5,405 nucleotides of DNA, from NCBI GenBank assembly GCA_005804005.1, contig SYPI01000116.1:1-5405 (forward strand). The letters are read 5' to 3'. The translations under genes and the position numbers were made by a program. Below the pieces are notes generated by a model. It ran no database searches. It saw only the letters and a program-made list of their open reading frames with translations, and was not told the DNA's origin. Origin of the DNA: Planctomycetia bacterium. Lineage in GTDB: Bacteria; Planctomycetota; Phycisphaerae; Phycisphaerales; SM1A02. Shown in pieces: positions 1-5,405 of the stretch. Within the stretch, counting starts at the first letter, position 1. The number at the start of each line of letters is the position of its first letter.

Positions 1-585
1 CTGGCGCAGGATGAGGTTCCGGTGGTGCTCGATGCCGATGGGCTCAACGCGCTTTCGGTACTGCCGGAGTTCCATCTCGACCTGCGCGCCGCCACAGTGA
101 TGACGCCACATCCGGGCGAGTTCGCGCGGCTAGCTGCGGCGCTGTCGCTGGAGCACGACCTCACCACCGATGCGGGCCGCGCCAACGGCGCCGCCACTCT
201 GGCCCGGCGACTGGGCGTGATAGTGCTCCTCAAGGGTGCGCGCACGGTAGTCAGCGACGGACTGCGCACTTGGGTGGGGCGCTGCGGCAATGCGGCGCTG
301 GCCACCGCCGGCAGCGGCGATGTGCTCTCGGGAATCCTCGGCAGTGTGATCGCCCAGTTCCACCCCCGTGGGCTGGCCGCTCTGGCGCTGCGCTCTCCGC
401 TCGCGGCGGCGCGCGCTGGAGCACTGGCCGGTGGCCACCTCGATCTCTACGACTGTGCCCGCCTCGCCGCCACGATTCACGGCGAGGCGGCCGGGGCTTG
501 GTCGGCCCGACACGGCGAGGCGGGGCTGTTGGCCGAGCAACTAGCCGATGAAGTGCCGCATGTTCTGCAGCGGATGCGGCAGTAA
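1..585 (+). CDS. nnrD: ADP/ATP-dependent NAD(P)H-hydrate dehydratase, 5'-truncated
   Basis: The reading frame is open from the left edge and ends at TAA 583-585, leaving 194 C-terminal residues. It shows the ribokinase-like carbohydrate-kinase fold signatures of the NnrD/YjeF C-terminal domain in order: VVLDADGLNAL at residues 8-18, TPHPGEFARL at 35-44, the VLLKGA strand around K78, and NAALATAGSGDVLSG at 97-111, which contains the GSGD nucleotide-binding/catalytic motif (D107). Known family role: cytosolic ADP- or ATP-dependent dehydration of the S-form of damaged NADHX/NADPHX back to NAD(P)H. The start and any fused N-terminal epimerase domain lie outside the window, so monofunctional NnrD and bifunctional Nnr cannot be told apart. 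After GSGDVLSGILG there is a longer Ala/Arg-rich stretch (about residues 118-155) than I expect before the conserved HGEAAG segment. It is probably cotranscribed with the exoribonuclease gene 32 bases downstream. Confidence 0.93.
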   Translation: MAQDEVPVVLDADGLNALSVLPEFHLDLRAATVMTPHPGEFARLAAALSLEHDLTTDAGRANGAATLARRLGVIVLLKGARTVVSDGLRTWVGRCGNAALATAGSGDVLSGILGSVIAQFHPRGLAALALRSPLAAARAGALAGGHLDLYDCARLAATIHGEAAGAWSARHGEAGLLAEQLADEVPHVLQRMRQ

Positions 586-617
586 CGGCGGCGCGGTGGA
601 TACGATCCCAGCCCCAC

Positions 618-1628
618 ATGAGCAGCCCGACGCACCGCAACCTGGCCAGCCTTGAGCCCAATCAGGCCATCGATGGCATCTACTCGCTGGTCAACCCGCA
701 GGTTGGGACCACCCGGCAGGGCAAGCCGTTCTTCAAGGCACTGCTGCGCGACTCATCCGGTGAGGCGCCGGTGCGCATGTGGACCTTTGAGGAGTCGCGC
801 TTGGGCGAGGTGGCCGCCACCGGATTCGTGTGGGTGAGCGGGCGCACCGAACTCTACAACGGCGGGATCCAGATCATGCTCGACGGGCTGCGGGCGGCGG
901 AGGTCACCGAAGAGGACCTGGTCCATCTGCTGCCGACCACCACACGCGACATCGGGGCGATGTTCACCCGGGTCGGCGAAATCATGCGATCGCTTCAGCA
1001 CCCGGCGATGCAAGCCTTGGCCGAGGCATATCTGGGCGACGAGGCAATCATGGGTTCGTTTCGCCGCGCTCCGGCGGCGGTGAGCATTCACCACGCCTTC
1101 ATCGGCGGGCTGCTGGAGCACACTCTGCAACTGCTGGAACTTGCCGAGCGCATTCTGCCGCTCTATCCAGGAATGAACCGTGATCTGGTCCTGATGGGTT
1201 TGTTCCTGCACGACCTCGGCAAGACTTCTGAGCTGGAGTGGGAACGCGGCTTCAGCTACACCGCCGAGGGGCAACTCGTCGGACATCTAGTGCGCGGCGC
1301 CATCTGGCTGCAGATCAAGGCCGCCACCGCCGCCCGGGCCAGTGGGGCCAAACTGCCCAGCGAAGCGCTGCTTGTTCTGCAACACATCATCATCAGCCAC
1401 CACGGCAAGCTGGAGCACGGCGCAGCCAAGTTGCCCGCGACACCCGAAGCGGTGTTCGTGGCCCGGCTAGATGAACTGGATGCCAAGACGACTGCGGCGA
1501 TGGCGGCTGCGGCGCGTGGCAAGCCTCTGGTTGCTGGTCAGGCATTTACGGAGCGGAACTTCGCCCTGGAGACCCGCATCTATCGACCTGACCCGCTGTC
1601 GGCAGCGTCGGCGGCAACACCAGCCTGA
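618..1628 (+). CDS. yhaM: YhaM-type 3'-5' exoribonuclease (OB-fold + HD domain)
   Basis: 336 residues, close to the usual YhaM length of about 310-330. Residues about 15-95 form an OB-fold nucleic-acid-binding domain (QGKPFFKALLRDSSGEAPVRMW, then a VSGRTELYNGGIQI-like strand pair). Residues about 150-290 form an HD phosphohydrolase domain: H158-H159 and H168 in HHAFIGGLLEHT, the H198-D199 doublet in FLHDLGK, H261-H262 in SHHGKLEHG with H267, and D285/D288 in ARLDELDAKT. All expected metal ligands are present, so it should be active. Known role of the family: Mn-dependent exonuclease trimming RNA (and single-stranded DNA) from the 3' end in the cytosol. ATG 618 is chosen because the OB-fold starts soon after it; no good Shine-Dalgarno precedes it, so coupling to the upstream nnrD gene is likely. 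The 3' end overlaps the convergent gene by 49 bases. The last about 12 residues are low-complexity Ala/Ser/Pro. Confidence 0.9.
   Translation: MSSPTHRNLASLEPNQAIDGIYSLVNPQVGTTRQGKPFFKALLRDSSGEAPVRMWTFEESRLGEVAATGFVWVSGRTELYNGGIQIMLDGLRAAEVTEEDLVHLLPTTTRDIGAMFTRVGEIMRSLQHPAMQALAEAYLGDEAIMGSFRRAPAAVSIHHAFIGGLLEHTLQLLELAERILPLYPGMNRDLVLMGLFLHDLGKTSELEWERGFSYTAEGQLVGHLVRGAIWLQIKAATAARASGAKLPSEALLVLQHIIISHHGKLEHGAAKLPATPEAVFVARLDELDAKTTAAMAAAARGKPLVAGQAFTERNFALETRIYRPDPLSAASAATPA
1580..1628. other. Antisense overlap of two convergent coding ends
   Basis: The + strand exoribonuclease gene stops with TGA at 1626-1628, while the - strand BshC-like gene runs through to a TAG read from 1582 to 1580. 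The two reading frames therefore share 49 bases on opposite strands. Both tails are low complexity (Ala/Ser/Pro against Ala/Asp/Ser/Gly), as expected for ends that tolerate such sharing. I see no GC-rich hairpin followed by a T-run on either strand here, so intrinsic termination between the two transcription units is not evident. Confidence 0.85.
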
Positions 1629-2908
1629 ACCTCGGCGAACAGGCGCTCGAGCGACTCGGAACGGTGCAGCGGGAACGGCCAGTCGCGCGCTGCGAGGATT
1701 CTGGTCGAGGCGCAGCGCTCCTGCCACTGGCGCCACGCTGCTTCGGCGCGCTCGATGTGCGGCGCGTTCCGCTGGCGCTCAAATGCCACGCGGGCTCGCA
1801 TGGATTCGTACGCATCGTGGCGCTGGTCGCTGCCGCGGGGCGCCTCTTCGATCGCCGCGCGCAGTTGGCGCAATTGGAGAGACACCTCGCCGCTGCCCTC
1901 CGCCCGCCACGGATCGAACTGCAGAGTTCGCGGGTCGGCTGGGGCGTTGGGCAGCGGCTCGCTGCTCAACGGCACATCGGCGCTGACCATCGATGGCGGC
2001 GGAATCGACACCCCCAGCCATTTCAACCAGAACTGGTCGCCGACTCGTTCGTAGCGTTCGCCGCCGGTGCCATGCACGAAGGCGTTAGTCGCCATGCGCA
2101 CCAGCCCAGTTGCCAGAAAGGCGCGTGGCACGAGTAACTGATTCTCATCCAGCGCCCGGCGGCATTGGTCGGCGTTCACCCGCAGGCGTGCTCCGGCGGA
2201 GTTCACTAGCCAGACTGGCAATTCAATTCGCCGTGGATCGGCGGCAATCATCAGCGGTCTGGCCACGCCCCGATCCAACTCGAGGGCGCGATTGAAGGCG
2301 CTGGCACACGGGAGCGGCTCGCGGCACATTTGCTCCAGCAGCCGCCGAGCGGTGGTGCTTCGGAACAGTTCGCTGGCCGCGACGATTCTTTCCGGTGGCC
2401 TCAGCCAGGGTGCCGCCAGTTCAAACGCGGCGCGATTCACCTGCGCGGCGGCGCTTGGCGCCGCCATCGAATCTCCAAGCGCATGGTGAATGCGCCCCAG
2501 ACTCGCCGACACATCCTCGGTGAGGCCCTCCGGCGAACTGCGCGGCCGAGCCGCGGGCTGCGCGGCAGCCACCCGCCCAGCAGCCGCATTCAGGAAGTGA
2601 TGGCAGTGGCGCTCCCACCGGCCATCGACCAGCGCCGGGTAGACCACCGATGCCACATCGCCTTCGTCCTGATCGGCCAGCAGATGGACAACCCCCGCGG
2701 CATGCTTGCGCGCCATGGCCTCGGCCGCCATTCCCTTGGCCAGCACTCCGCAGTGCCAGAAACAAGCCTGATGCCCCCAGCCGATCCAGTCGCCCGCTGC
2801 CAGCCCGAGGTCGGCACTCAGGCGACTGCCGAGGTCGTCGCTCTCGCGACGCGCCAAGGTTGGACTCAGCCGCGCGGTGACGCGCACCATGTGGCTGGCC
2901 TGTGGCAT
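1580..2908 (-). CDS. Divergent BshC-like protein (putative)
   Basis: 442 residues, no signal peptide or membrane segment. Two regions match the layout of bacillithiol synthase BshC. At residues 41-85, W-x-G-W-GHQACFWHCGVLAKG followed by HLLADQDEGDV parallels BshC's GQQ(A)GLxxGPLYTxxK and its later xEDHDxxE segment. At residues 237-314, RLRVNADQCRRALDEN, then P-R, then NAFVHGTGGERYE, then LGVSIPPPS parallels BshC's PERFSPNVxxRPLxQ, xAGPGExxYW and GFxxPPxxPR blocks in the same order and spacing. The C-terminal part (about 340-410, rich in Glu, Arg, Gln and Ala) looks helical or coiled-coil, as in BshC. It is about 100 residues shorter than BshC (about 540), and the signature GQQ and GPGE are altered to GHQ and GTGG. 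BshC adds cysteine to glucosaminyl-malate; whether this protein does so is unknown, and no bshA or bshB is visible. It is last in the - strand operon. I recall similar GHQ proteins from Planctomycetota. Coding status is firm, function is inference. Confidence 0.62.
   Translation of the reverse strand: MPQASHMVRVTARLSPTLARRESDDLGSRLSADLGLAAGDWIGWGHQACFWHCGVLAKGMAAEAMARKHAAGVVHLLADQDEGDVASVVYPALVDGRWERHCHHFLNAAAGRVAAAQPAARPRSSPEGLTEDVSASLGRIHHALGDSMAAPSAAAQVNRAAFELAAPWLRPPERIVAASELFRSTTARRLLEQMCREPLPCASAFNRALELDRGVARPLMIAADPRRIELPVWLVNSAGARLRVNADQCRRALDENQLLVPRAFLATGLVRMATNAFVHGTGGERYERVGDQFWLKWLGVSIPPPSMVSADVPLSSEPLPNAPADPRTLQFDPWRAEGSGEVSLQLRQLRAAIEEAPRGSDQRHDAYESMRARVAFERQRNAPHIERAEAAWRQWQERCASTRILAARDWPFPLHRSESLERLFAEVQAGVAADAADSGSGR
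2866..2908 (-). other. 43-base same-strand overlap of GT2 and BshC-like genes
   Basis: The glycosyltransferase frame ends with TGA read from 2868 to 2866, downstream of the ATG (2908-2906) that opens the BshC-like gene in another frame. The last 13 residues of the glycosyltransferase are thus encoded over the first 14 codons of the next gene. A later in-frame ATG at 2890-2888 (Met7) would shorten the overlap to 25 bases, but it lacks as good a ribosome binding site. Confidence 0.75.
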
Positions 2909-3642
2909 GGGTCGCTCCGGACGCTCAACAGGTCCGTGCAGCGCGACATCTCCCGCTCAAACACCTCGGTGTAGCAAGCCAGTCGATGGGCCGGGTCGTC
3001 CAAGGCCGCGCCGAAACTGCGGTTGGGGTCGAGGTAGATGCGCTGCACTGGAACCTCGGCGATACGCAGGCCGTGCGCCGCAGCCTGCACCCAGAACTGC
3101 AGAGGGAACTCGTATCCGGTGACATCCAGCCGTAGCGTCGCCAGTGCCGCCACTCGGTAGGCCTTGAACCCGCAGAAGGCGTCGGTGAGCGACAACTTCA
3201 ACCGCTGATTGATCAGGGCCGTGACCCGCGAATTGATGCGGCGCCGATCCTCTGGGGCATCATCGCCGCGGGCCTCAGCCTGCAGGTAGCGCGATCCGGA
3301 GACCACATCGACATCACCCTTGGCTAGTCGCTCAATGAAGCAGGGGATCTCCTCCGGCTCATGCTGCGCATCACAGTCCATCGTGATCACCCATTCGGCA
3401 CCGGATGAGGCGGCGAAGGCGAAGGCATCGCGCAAGCTGCGTCCGTAGCCGAGATTGGTGCGGTGCCGCAGCACGCTCAGGGGCAAGGTGGCCAGCAACT
3501 CGGGCGTGGCGTCGGTGGATCCATCATCCACCACCAGTATCTCGCCGATGTGCGCCGCGGCAGCCCGGGTCACCTGAACCAGCGTGGATGCCTCGTTGAA
3601 CACCGGAATCGCCAGCAGAAATCGAGGGCGCGCCGCACTCAT
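2866..3642 (-). CDS. Family 2 glycosyltransferase, DPM1-like polyprenyl-phosphate type
   Basis: 258 residues with the GT-A fold signatures in order: AIPVFNEAST at 11-20, ILVVDDGSTDATP at 35-47, NLGYGRSLRDAF at 63-74, the DxD-type metal/nucleotide motif D89-C90-D91 in TMDCDAQHEPEEI, VSGSRY at 114-119, and TDAFCGFKAYR at 153-163 followed by YEFPLQFW. This order is typical of dolichol/polyprenyl-phosphate mannosyl- or glucosyltransferases, which move a sugar from a nucleotide donor to a lipid phosphate on the cytoplasmic face of the membrane. No transmembrane helices are seen, so it is a soluble or peripheral DPM1-type enzyme rather than the GtrB/ArnC type with a membrane tail. The donor sugar cannot be read from the sequence. 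Start ATG 3642-3640 shares an ATGA with the stop of the upstream lipoprotein gene. The last about 20 residues (Cys/Pro/Ser-rich) look unconserved and overlap the next gene. Confidence 0.88.
   Translation of the reverse strand: MSAARPRFLLAIPVFNEASTLVQVTRAAAAHIGEILVVDDGSTDATPELLATLPLSVLRHRTNLGYGRSLRDAFAFAASSGAEWVITMDCDAQHEPEEIPCFIERLAKGDVDVVSGSRYLQAEARGDDAPEDRRRINSRVTALINQRLKLSLTDAFCGFKAYRVAALATLRLDVTGYEFPLQFWVQAAAHGLRIAEVPVQRIYLDPNRSFGAALDDPAHRLACYTEVFEREMSRCTDLLSVRSDPCHRPATWCASPRG
2915..2918 (-). promoter_or_regulatory. Shine-Dalgarno (GGAG) for the BshC-like gene
   Basis: On the - strand GGAG lies six bases before the ATG at 2908-2906, inside the 3' end of the glycosyltransferase gene. It is the best-placed ribosome binding site in the window and supports Met1 at 2908 over the Met7 alternative. 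Confidence 0.6.
3639..3642 (-). other. ATGA stop/start overlap (lipoprotein to GT2)
   Basis: On the - strand the four bases 3642-3639 read ATGA: the ATG starts the glycosyltransferase and the TGA ends the lipoprotein gene. This arrangement is typical of translational coupling by terminating-reinitiating ribosomes. A purine-rich GGCGGTGGAG stretch lies immediately before it. Confidence 0.85.
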
Positions 3643-4346
3643 GCTCCACCGCCCACCGGTCCGGGGCCATTGCGGCGGACCACGACGGCATCTCGCGACT
3701 GAATCGGGAGCCCCAGCACCCAGACTCGCCGCTTCAGCACCTCAGCGACTGGCCCGATGCCGGGCGCCACATACACCTCGGCAATGTTTTCAGCGGTCGC
3801 CAGTCGCAGATGAGCGGTAAAGACCGACTCGATGACCACCGTGTCGAACTCGCCCATTGGGGTGCGAACGCGCGCCGTACCGCTGACCCTGCTCCGGAGA
3901 CTCGCCTTGCCAGCATCGCGCTCTCCCCGCGCCGGGTCGATGTAGTTCACCCGCATTGCTGCGGCGGCATCGATCCACTCTGCAACCAGGCGCTCCGGGT
4001 AGGCCAATAGCGGCGGATCGAATGATGTCACCGCGTCATCCCGCGGCGACTCCACCAGCGTCAGCGCCAATCCGCCGGGCGCCTCAACCAAGTGCTGAGT
4101 TTCCTGCGCCGGACCCCGGTAACTCACCGTTCCATCGCCAGAGGTGAGGGCGCAGGTGATTTCGGTTGCCCCATCGGCGTCGATAGAACTCCAGCATGAG
4201 GTGATCCCCGCCGGGGGCATGAGGTCGCAGAGTTCCAGCGAAGTGGCGGCGCCCTCCGAGATCACCGCAAAGTCGGCCTGCGGTACCGGAGCCCCATTGC
4301 AGGCGGAGAGTAGGCCCAGAAGTATCGCGCTGGCGATGACTCTCAT
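3639..4346 (-). CDS. Small lipoprotein of unknown function
   Basis: 235 residues from ATG 4346-4344. I chose this start because it gives a textbook lipoprotein signal peptide (Met-Arg, hydrophobic core VIASAILLGLL, lipobox L13-S14-A15-C16) and an ATGA overlap with the upstream gene. The frame stays open up to 4538, but that extension is a shadow of the upstream gene and would bury the signal peptide. Mature Asn at +2 suggests it is not held at the inner membrane by an Asp signal. The body is predicted beta-rich, with three further cysteines (C40, C51, C65). A C-terminal pair of motifs, TPMGEFDTVVIE at 162-173 and ENIAEVYVAPGIGPVAEV at 186-203, resembles the pattern found in many DUF3108-like or LolA/LppX-like beta-sheet envelope proteins (VxxGxFxxxxVE ... 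YxAPGxGxV). I assign no function; an envelope location is well supported. Confidence 0.82.
   Translation of the reverse strand: MRVIASAILLGLLSACNGAPVPQADFAVISEGAATSLELCDLMPPAGITSCWSSIDADGATEITCALTSGDGTVSYRGPAQETQHLVEAPGGLALTLVESPRDDAVTSFDPPLLAYPERLVAEWIDAAAAMRVNYIDPARGERDAGKASLRSRVSGTARVRTPMGEFDTVVIESVFTAHLRLATAENIAEVYVAPGIGPVAEVLKRRVWVLGLPIQSRDAVVVRRNGPGPVGGGA
4343..4346 (-). other. ATGA stop/start overlap (exported protein to lipoprotein)
   Basis: On the - strand 4346-4343 read ATGA, where the TGA ends the right-edge gene and the ATG starts the lipoprotein gene. The nearest purine-rich stretch (GAAGGG) lies about 12 bases upstream, too far for a strong Shine-Dalgarno, so coupled translation is likely. 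Confidence 0.82.
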
Positions 4347-5405
4347 GGTGGACTGATTCCCTTCGACTTCCACAGCTCGGCCAGTTCGGTCGGGGTGGTG
4401 CGCTCCAGGATCACGCCATCGGGCTGAATCCGTCGGATCATCGCCCCGGTGGAATCGAACGTGGAGACATCCGGCGCAGCGTCGAGTGCTGGCCGTGAGA
4501 CCAGAATCCACTCGCCCTCTTTGGCCCCGCGGCGCCAATCCAAGATTCGCTGCGGCAGTTTGTCGGTGCGGGCGTCATACGAGTACACGCCGAACTCACC
4601 TTCGTGACTGCCGTCGCGCGGCAGCAACCAACCCAGCAGCATGCCCTCGGCCTGAGAGAGATAAATCTCGGGTGGAACCGGCCACGCCTGCGCCGAGCTT
4701 GGCGCGGCGCTGGAGCCCTGTGTGGCAACATGGAGGCGACCGCGCGGGGCACCGGCCGAGGGCGCCTCGCGCACTCCCAACTGCGAGAACACTTTCATCG
4801 CCCCGCCATGTCGCTCGGCGAACCGCGTCAACCACATTTCTGACAGACGATCCCAACTGAGCCAGTATCGGCTCTCGGTGTCGAGGTGTGCGGTGGGGTC
4901 AACTTGATCGATCGACTGGCTTTGGATGCAGACCAGCAAACCGAGCCGTGCTTCATCGCCAACGAAGGGTGGCTTGCGACTCGGGTCGACCTCTGCCTTA
5001 GCACCTTCACGGCAGAATAACCTTTGCCAACCAACTTCGTGATCTGGCTCCACGCCCTTTTGCGCATGAACGCGCCAAAATCCCTGCTGTTTCCCCATGG
5101 ATCGCAGCAAAGTCTCGTCAATTCGAGCTAACAGCGACCGCCCGGCCTCGCCTCTGGTAGCCCTAAGGTTATCGGCCTGTTCACGAGTCAGGATCTTCAC
5201 CGATTCGAACACACGGTCCAACACCCGTCGCGCCGAGCCGTAGGTCTGCTTCGAAGCGATCACCGTGAATGCGAAGAAGTCGCCGGGAGCCGCCGGGATG
5301 AGCATCCAGCCGGTGACTGCGGTGGTCTGTGCATCGAGCGCCACCGAGGTGTAGAGAATTCTCCCGGGAATGCCGTCGCAGACGATCGACTCATCCGCCA
5401 AAACC
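4343..5405 (-). CDS. Uncharacterised, probably exported protein, 5'-truncated
   Basis: The frame is open to the right edge and ends at TGA 4345-4343, leaving 354 C-terminal residues. The first in-frame start-like codon (TTG at 5401) is not a convincing start, because the protein already begins mid-domain. The first about 70 residues (GRILYTSVALDAQTTAVTGW, then PGDFFAFTVIAS, then a VLDRVFESVKIL helix) look like the end of a PsbP/DUF1795-like beta-sheet domain, where an FFxFTVIAxxxxxxxxRxxLDxVxxSVK pattern closes the fold. A second region (about 95-215) has many Trp and Arg residues (GFWRVHAQ, GWQRLFC, YWLSWDRLSEMWLTRFAER). A Pro/Ala/Ser linker (about 215-240) follows, then a third, beta-rich part (about 245-354: GMLLGWLLPRDG, FGVYSYDARTDKLPQRI, GEWILVSR). 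I do not recognise the family. Export is inferred from this composition and the lipoprotein neighbour; any signal peptide would lie outside the window. Confidence 0.75.
   Translation of the reverse strand, partial: VLADESIVCDGIPGRILYTSVALDAQTTAVTGWMLIPAAPGDFFAFTVIASKQTYGSARRVLDRVFESVKILTREQADNLRATRGEAGRSLLARIDETLLRSMGKQQGFWRVHAQKGVEPDHEVGWQRLFCREGAKAEVDPSRKPPFVGDEARLGLLVCIQSQSIDQVDPTAHLDTESRYWLSWDRLSEMWLTRFAERHGGAMKVFSQLGVREAPSAGAPRGRLHVATQGSSAAPSSAQAWPVPPEIYLSQAEGMLLGWLLPRDGSHEGEFGVYSYDARTDKLPQRILDWRRGAKEGEWILVSRPALDAAPDVSTFDSTGAMIRRIQPDGVILERTTPTELAELWKSKGISPP

Noticed and set aside
586..617. Possible promoter or terminator between nnrD and yhaM
   Set aside because: Only 32 bases, GC-rich, with no -10/-35-like boxes and no hairpin with a T-run; cotranscription is the simpler reading.
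753..1286. 177-codon - strand open frame opposite the exoribonuclease
   Set aside because: It is antisense to the conserved HD-domain region and has no recognisable motif.
1471..1986. 171-codon + strand open frame across the convergent overlap
   Set aside because: The product is mostly Arg and Ala without any domain pattern; it is a frame shadow of the exoribonuclease and the antisense of the BshC-like gene.
2330..2974. 214-codon + strand open frame opposite the BshC-like and glycosyltransferase genes
   Set aside because: Its translation is Arg/Pro/His-rich without motifs, as expected for the antisense shadow of GC-rich genes; both genes on the - strand have recognisable conserved blocks.
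2866..3642. Glycosyltransferase as BshA, which would complete a bacillithiol pathway
   Set aside because: BshA is a GT4 (GT-B fold) enzyme; this protein has GT2 GT-A motifs (VVDDGSTD, DCD), so it is not BshA.
4347..4538. In-frame upstream extension of the lipoprotein gene
   Set aside because: It would place a 64-residue Arg/His-rich segment before a clear lipoprotein signal peptide and would lie entirely over the upstream coding gene; the ATG at 4346 also forms an ATGA overlap.

Overview
The window is GC-rich and gene-dense, with almost no intergenic space. It carries two gene blocks that converge tail to tail. The left block (+ strand) holds the 3' part of a NAD(P)H-hydrate dehydratase gene (nnrD / C-terminal half of nnr) and, 32 bases later, a complete YhaM-type OB-fold plus HD-domain 3'-5' exoribonuclease. 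The right block (- strand, read from the right edge leftwards) holds a 5'-truncated uncharacterised, probably exported protein, a small lipoprotein, a family 2 glycosyltransferase of the polyprenyl-phosphate glycosyltransferase type, and a 442-residue protein that I read as a divergent member of the BshC (bacillithiol synthase) superfamily.

The four - strand genes are packed as one translational unit. The first two junctions are ATGA stop/start overlaps, and the third is a 43-base overlap with its own Shine-Dalgarno sequence inside the glycosyltransferase gene. The two blocks collide in a 49-base antisense overlap of their coding ends, so no room is left for a conventional intergenic terminator. 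No RNA gene, mobile element, CRISPR array or recognisable promoter was found; the promoter of the - strand operon must lie beyond the right edge.

The host is most likely a high-GC Gram-negative-type bacterium, because of the lipobox lipoprotein and the alanine/arginine-rich proteins. The BshC-like protein with a GHQ motif followed by a D-Q-D-E motif recalls hypothetical proteins of Planctomycetota (perhaps Phycisphaerae), but that placement is from memory and weak. The + strand genes are housekeeping (nicotinamide cofactor repair, RNA 3'-end turnover). The - strand genes point to an envelope-related function: lipid-linked sugar transfer plus surface or periplasmic proteins. The role of the BshC-like protein is unknown. 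I see no genes for the other bacillithiol steps (BshA, BshB) here.
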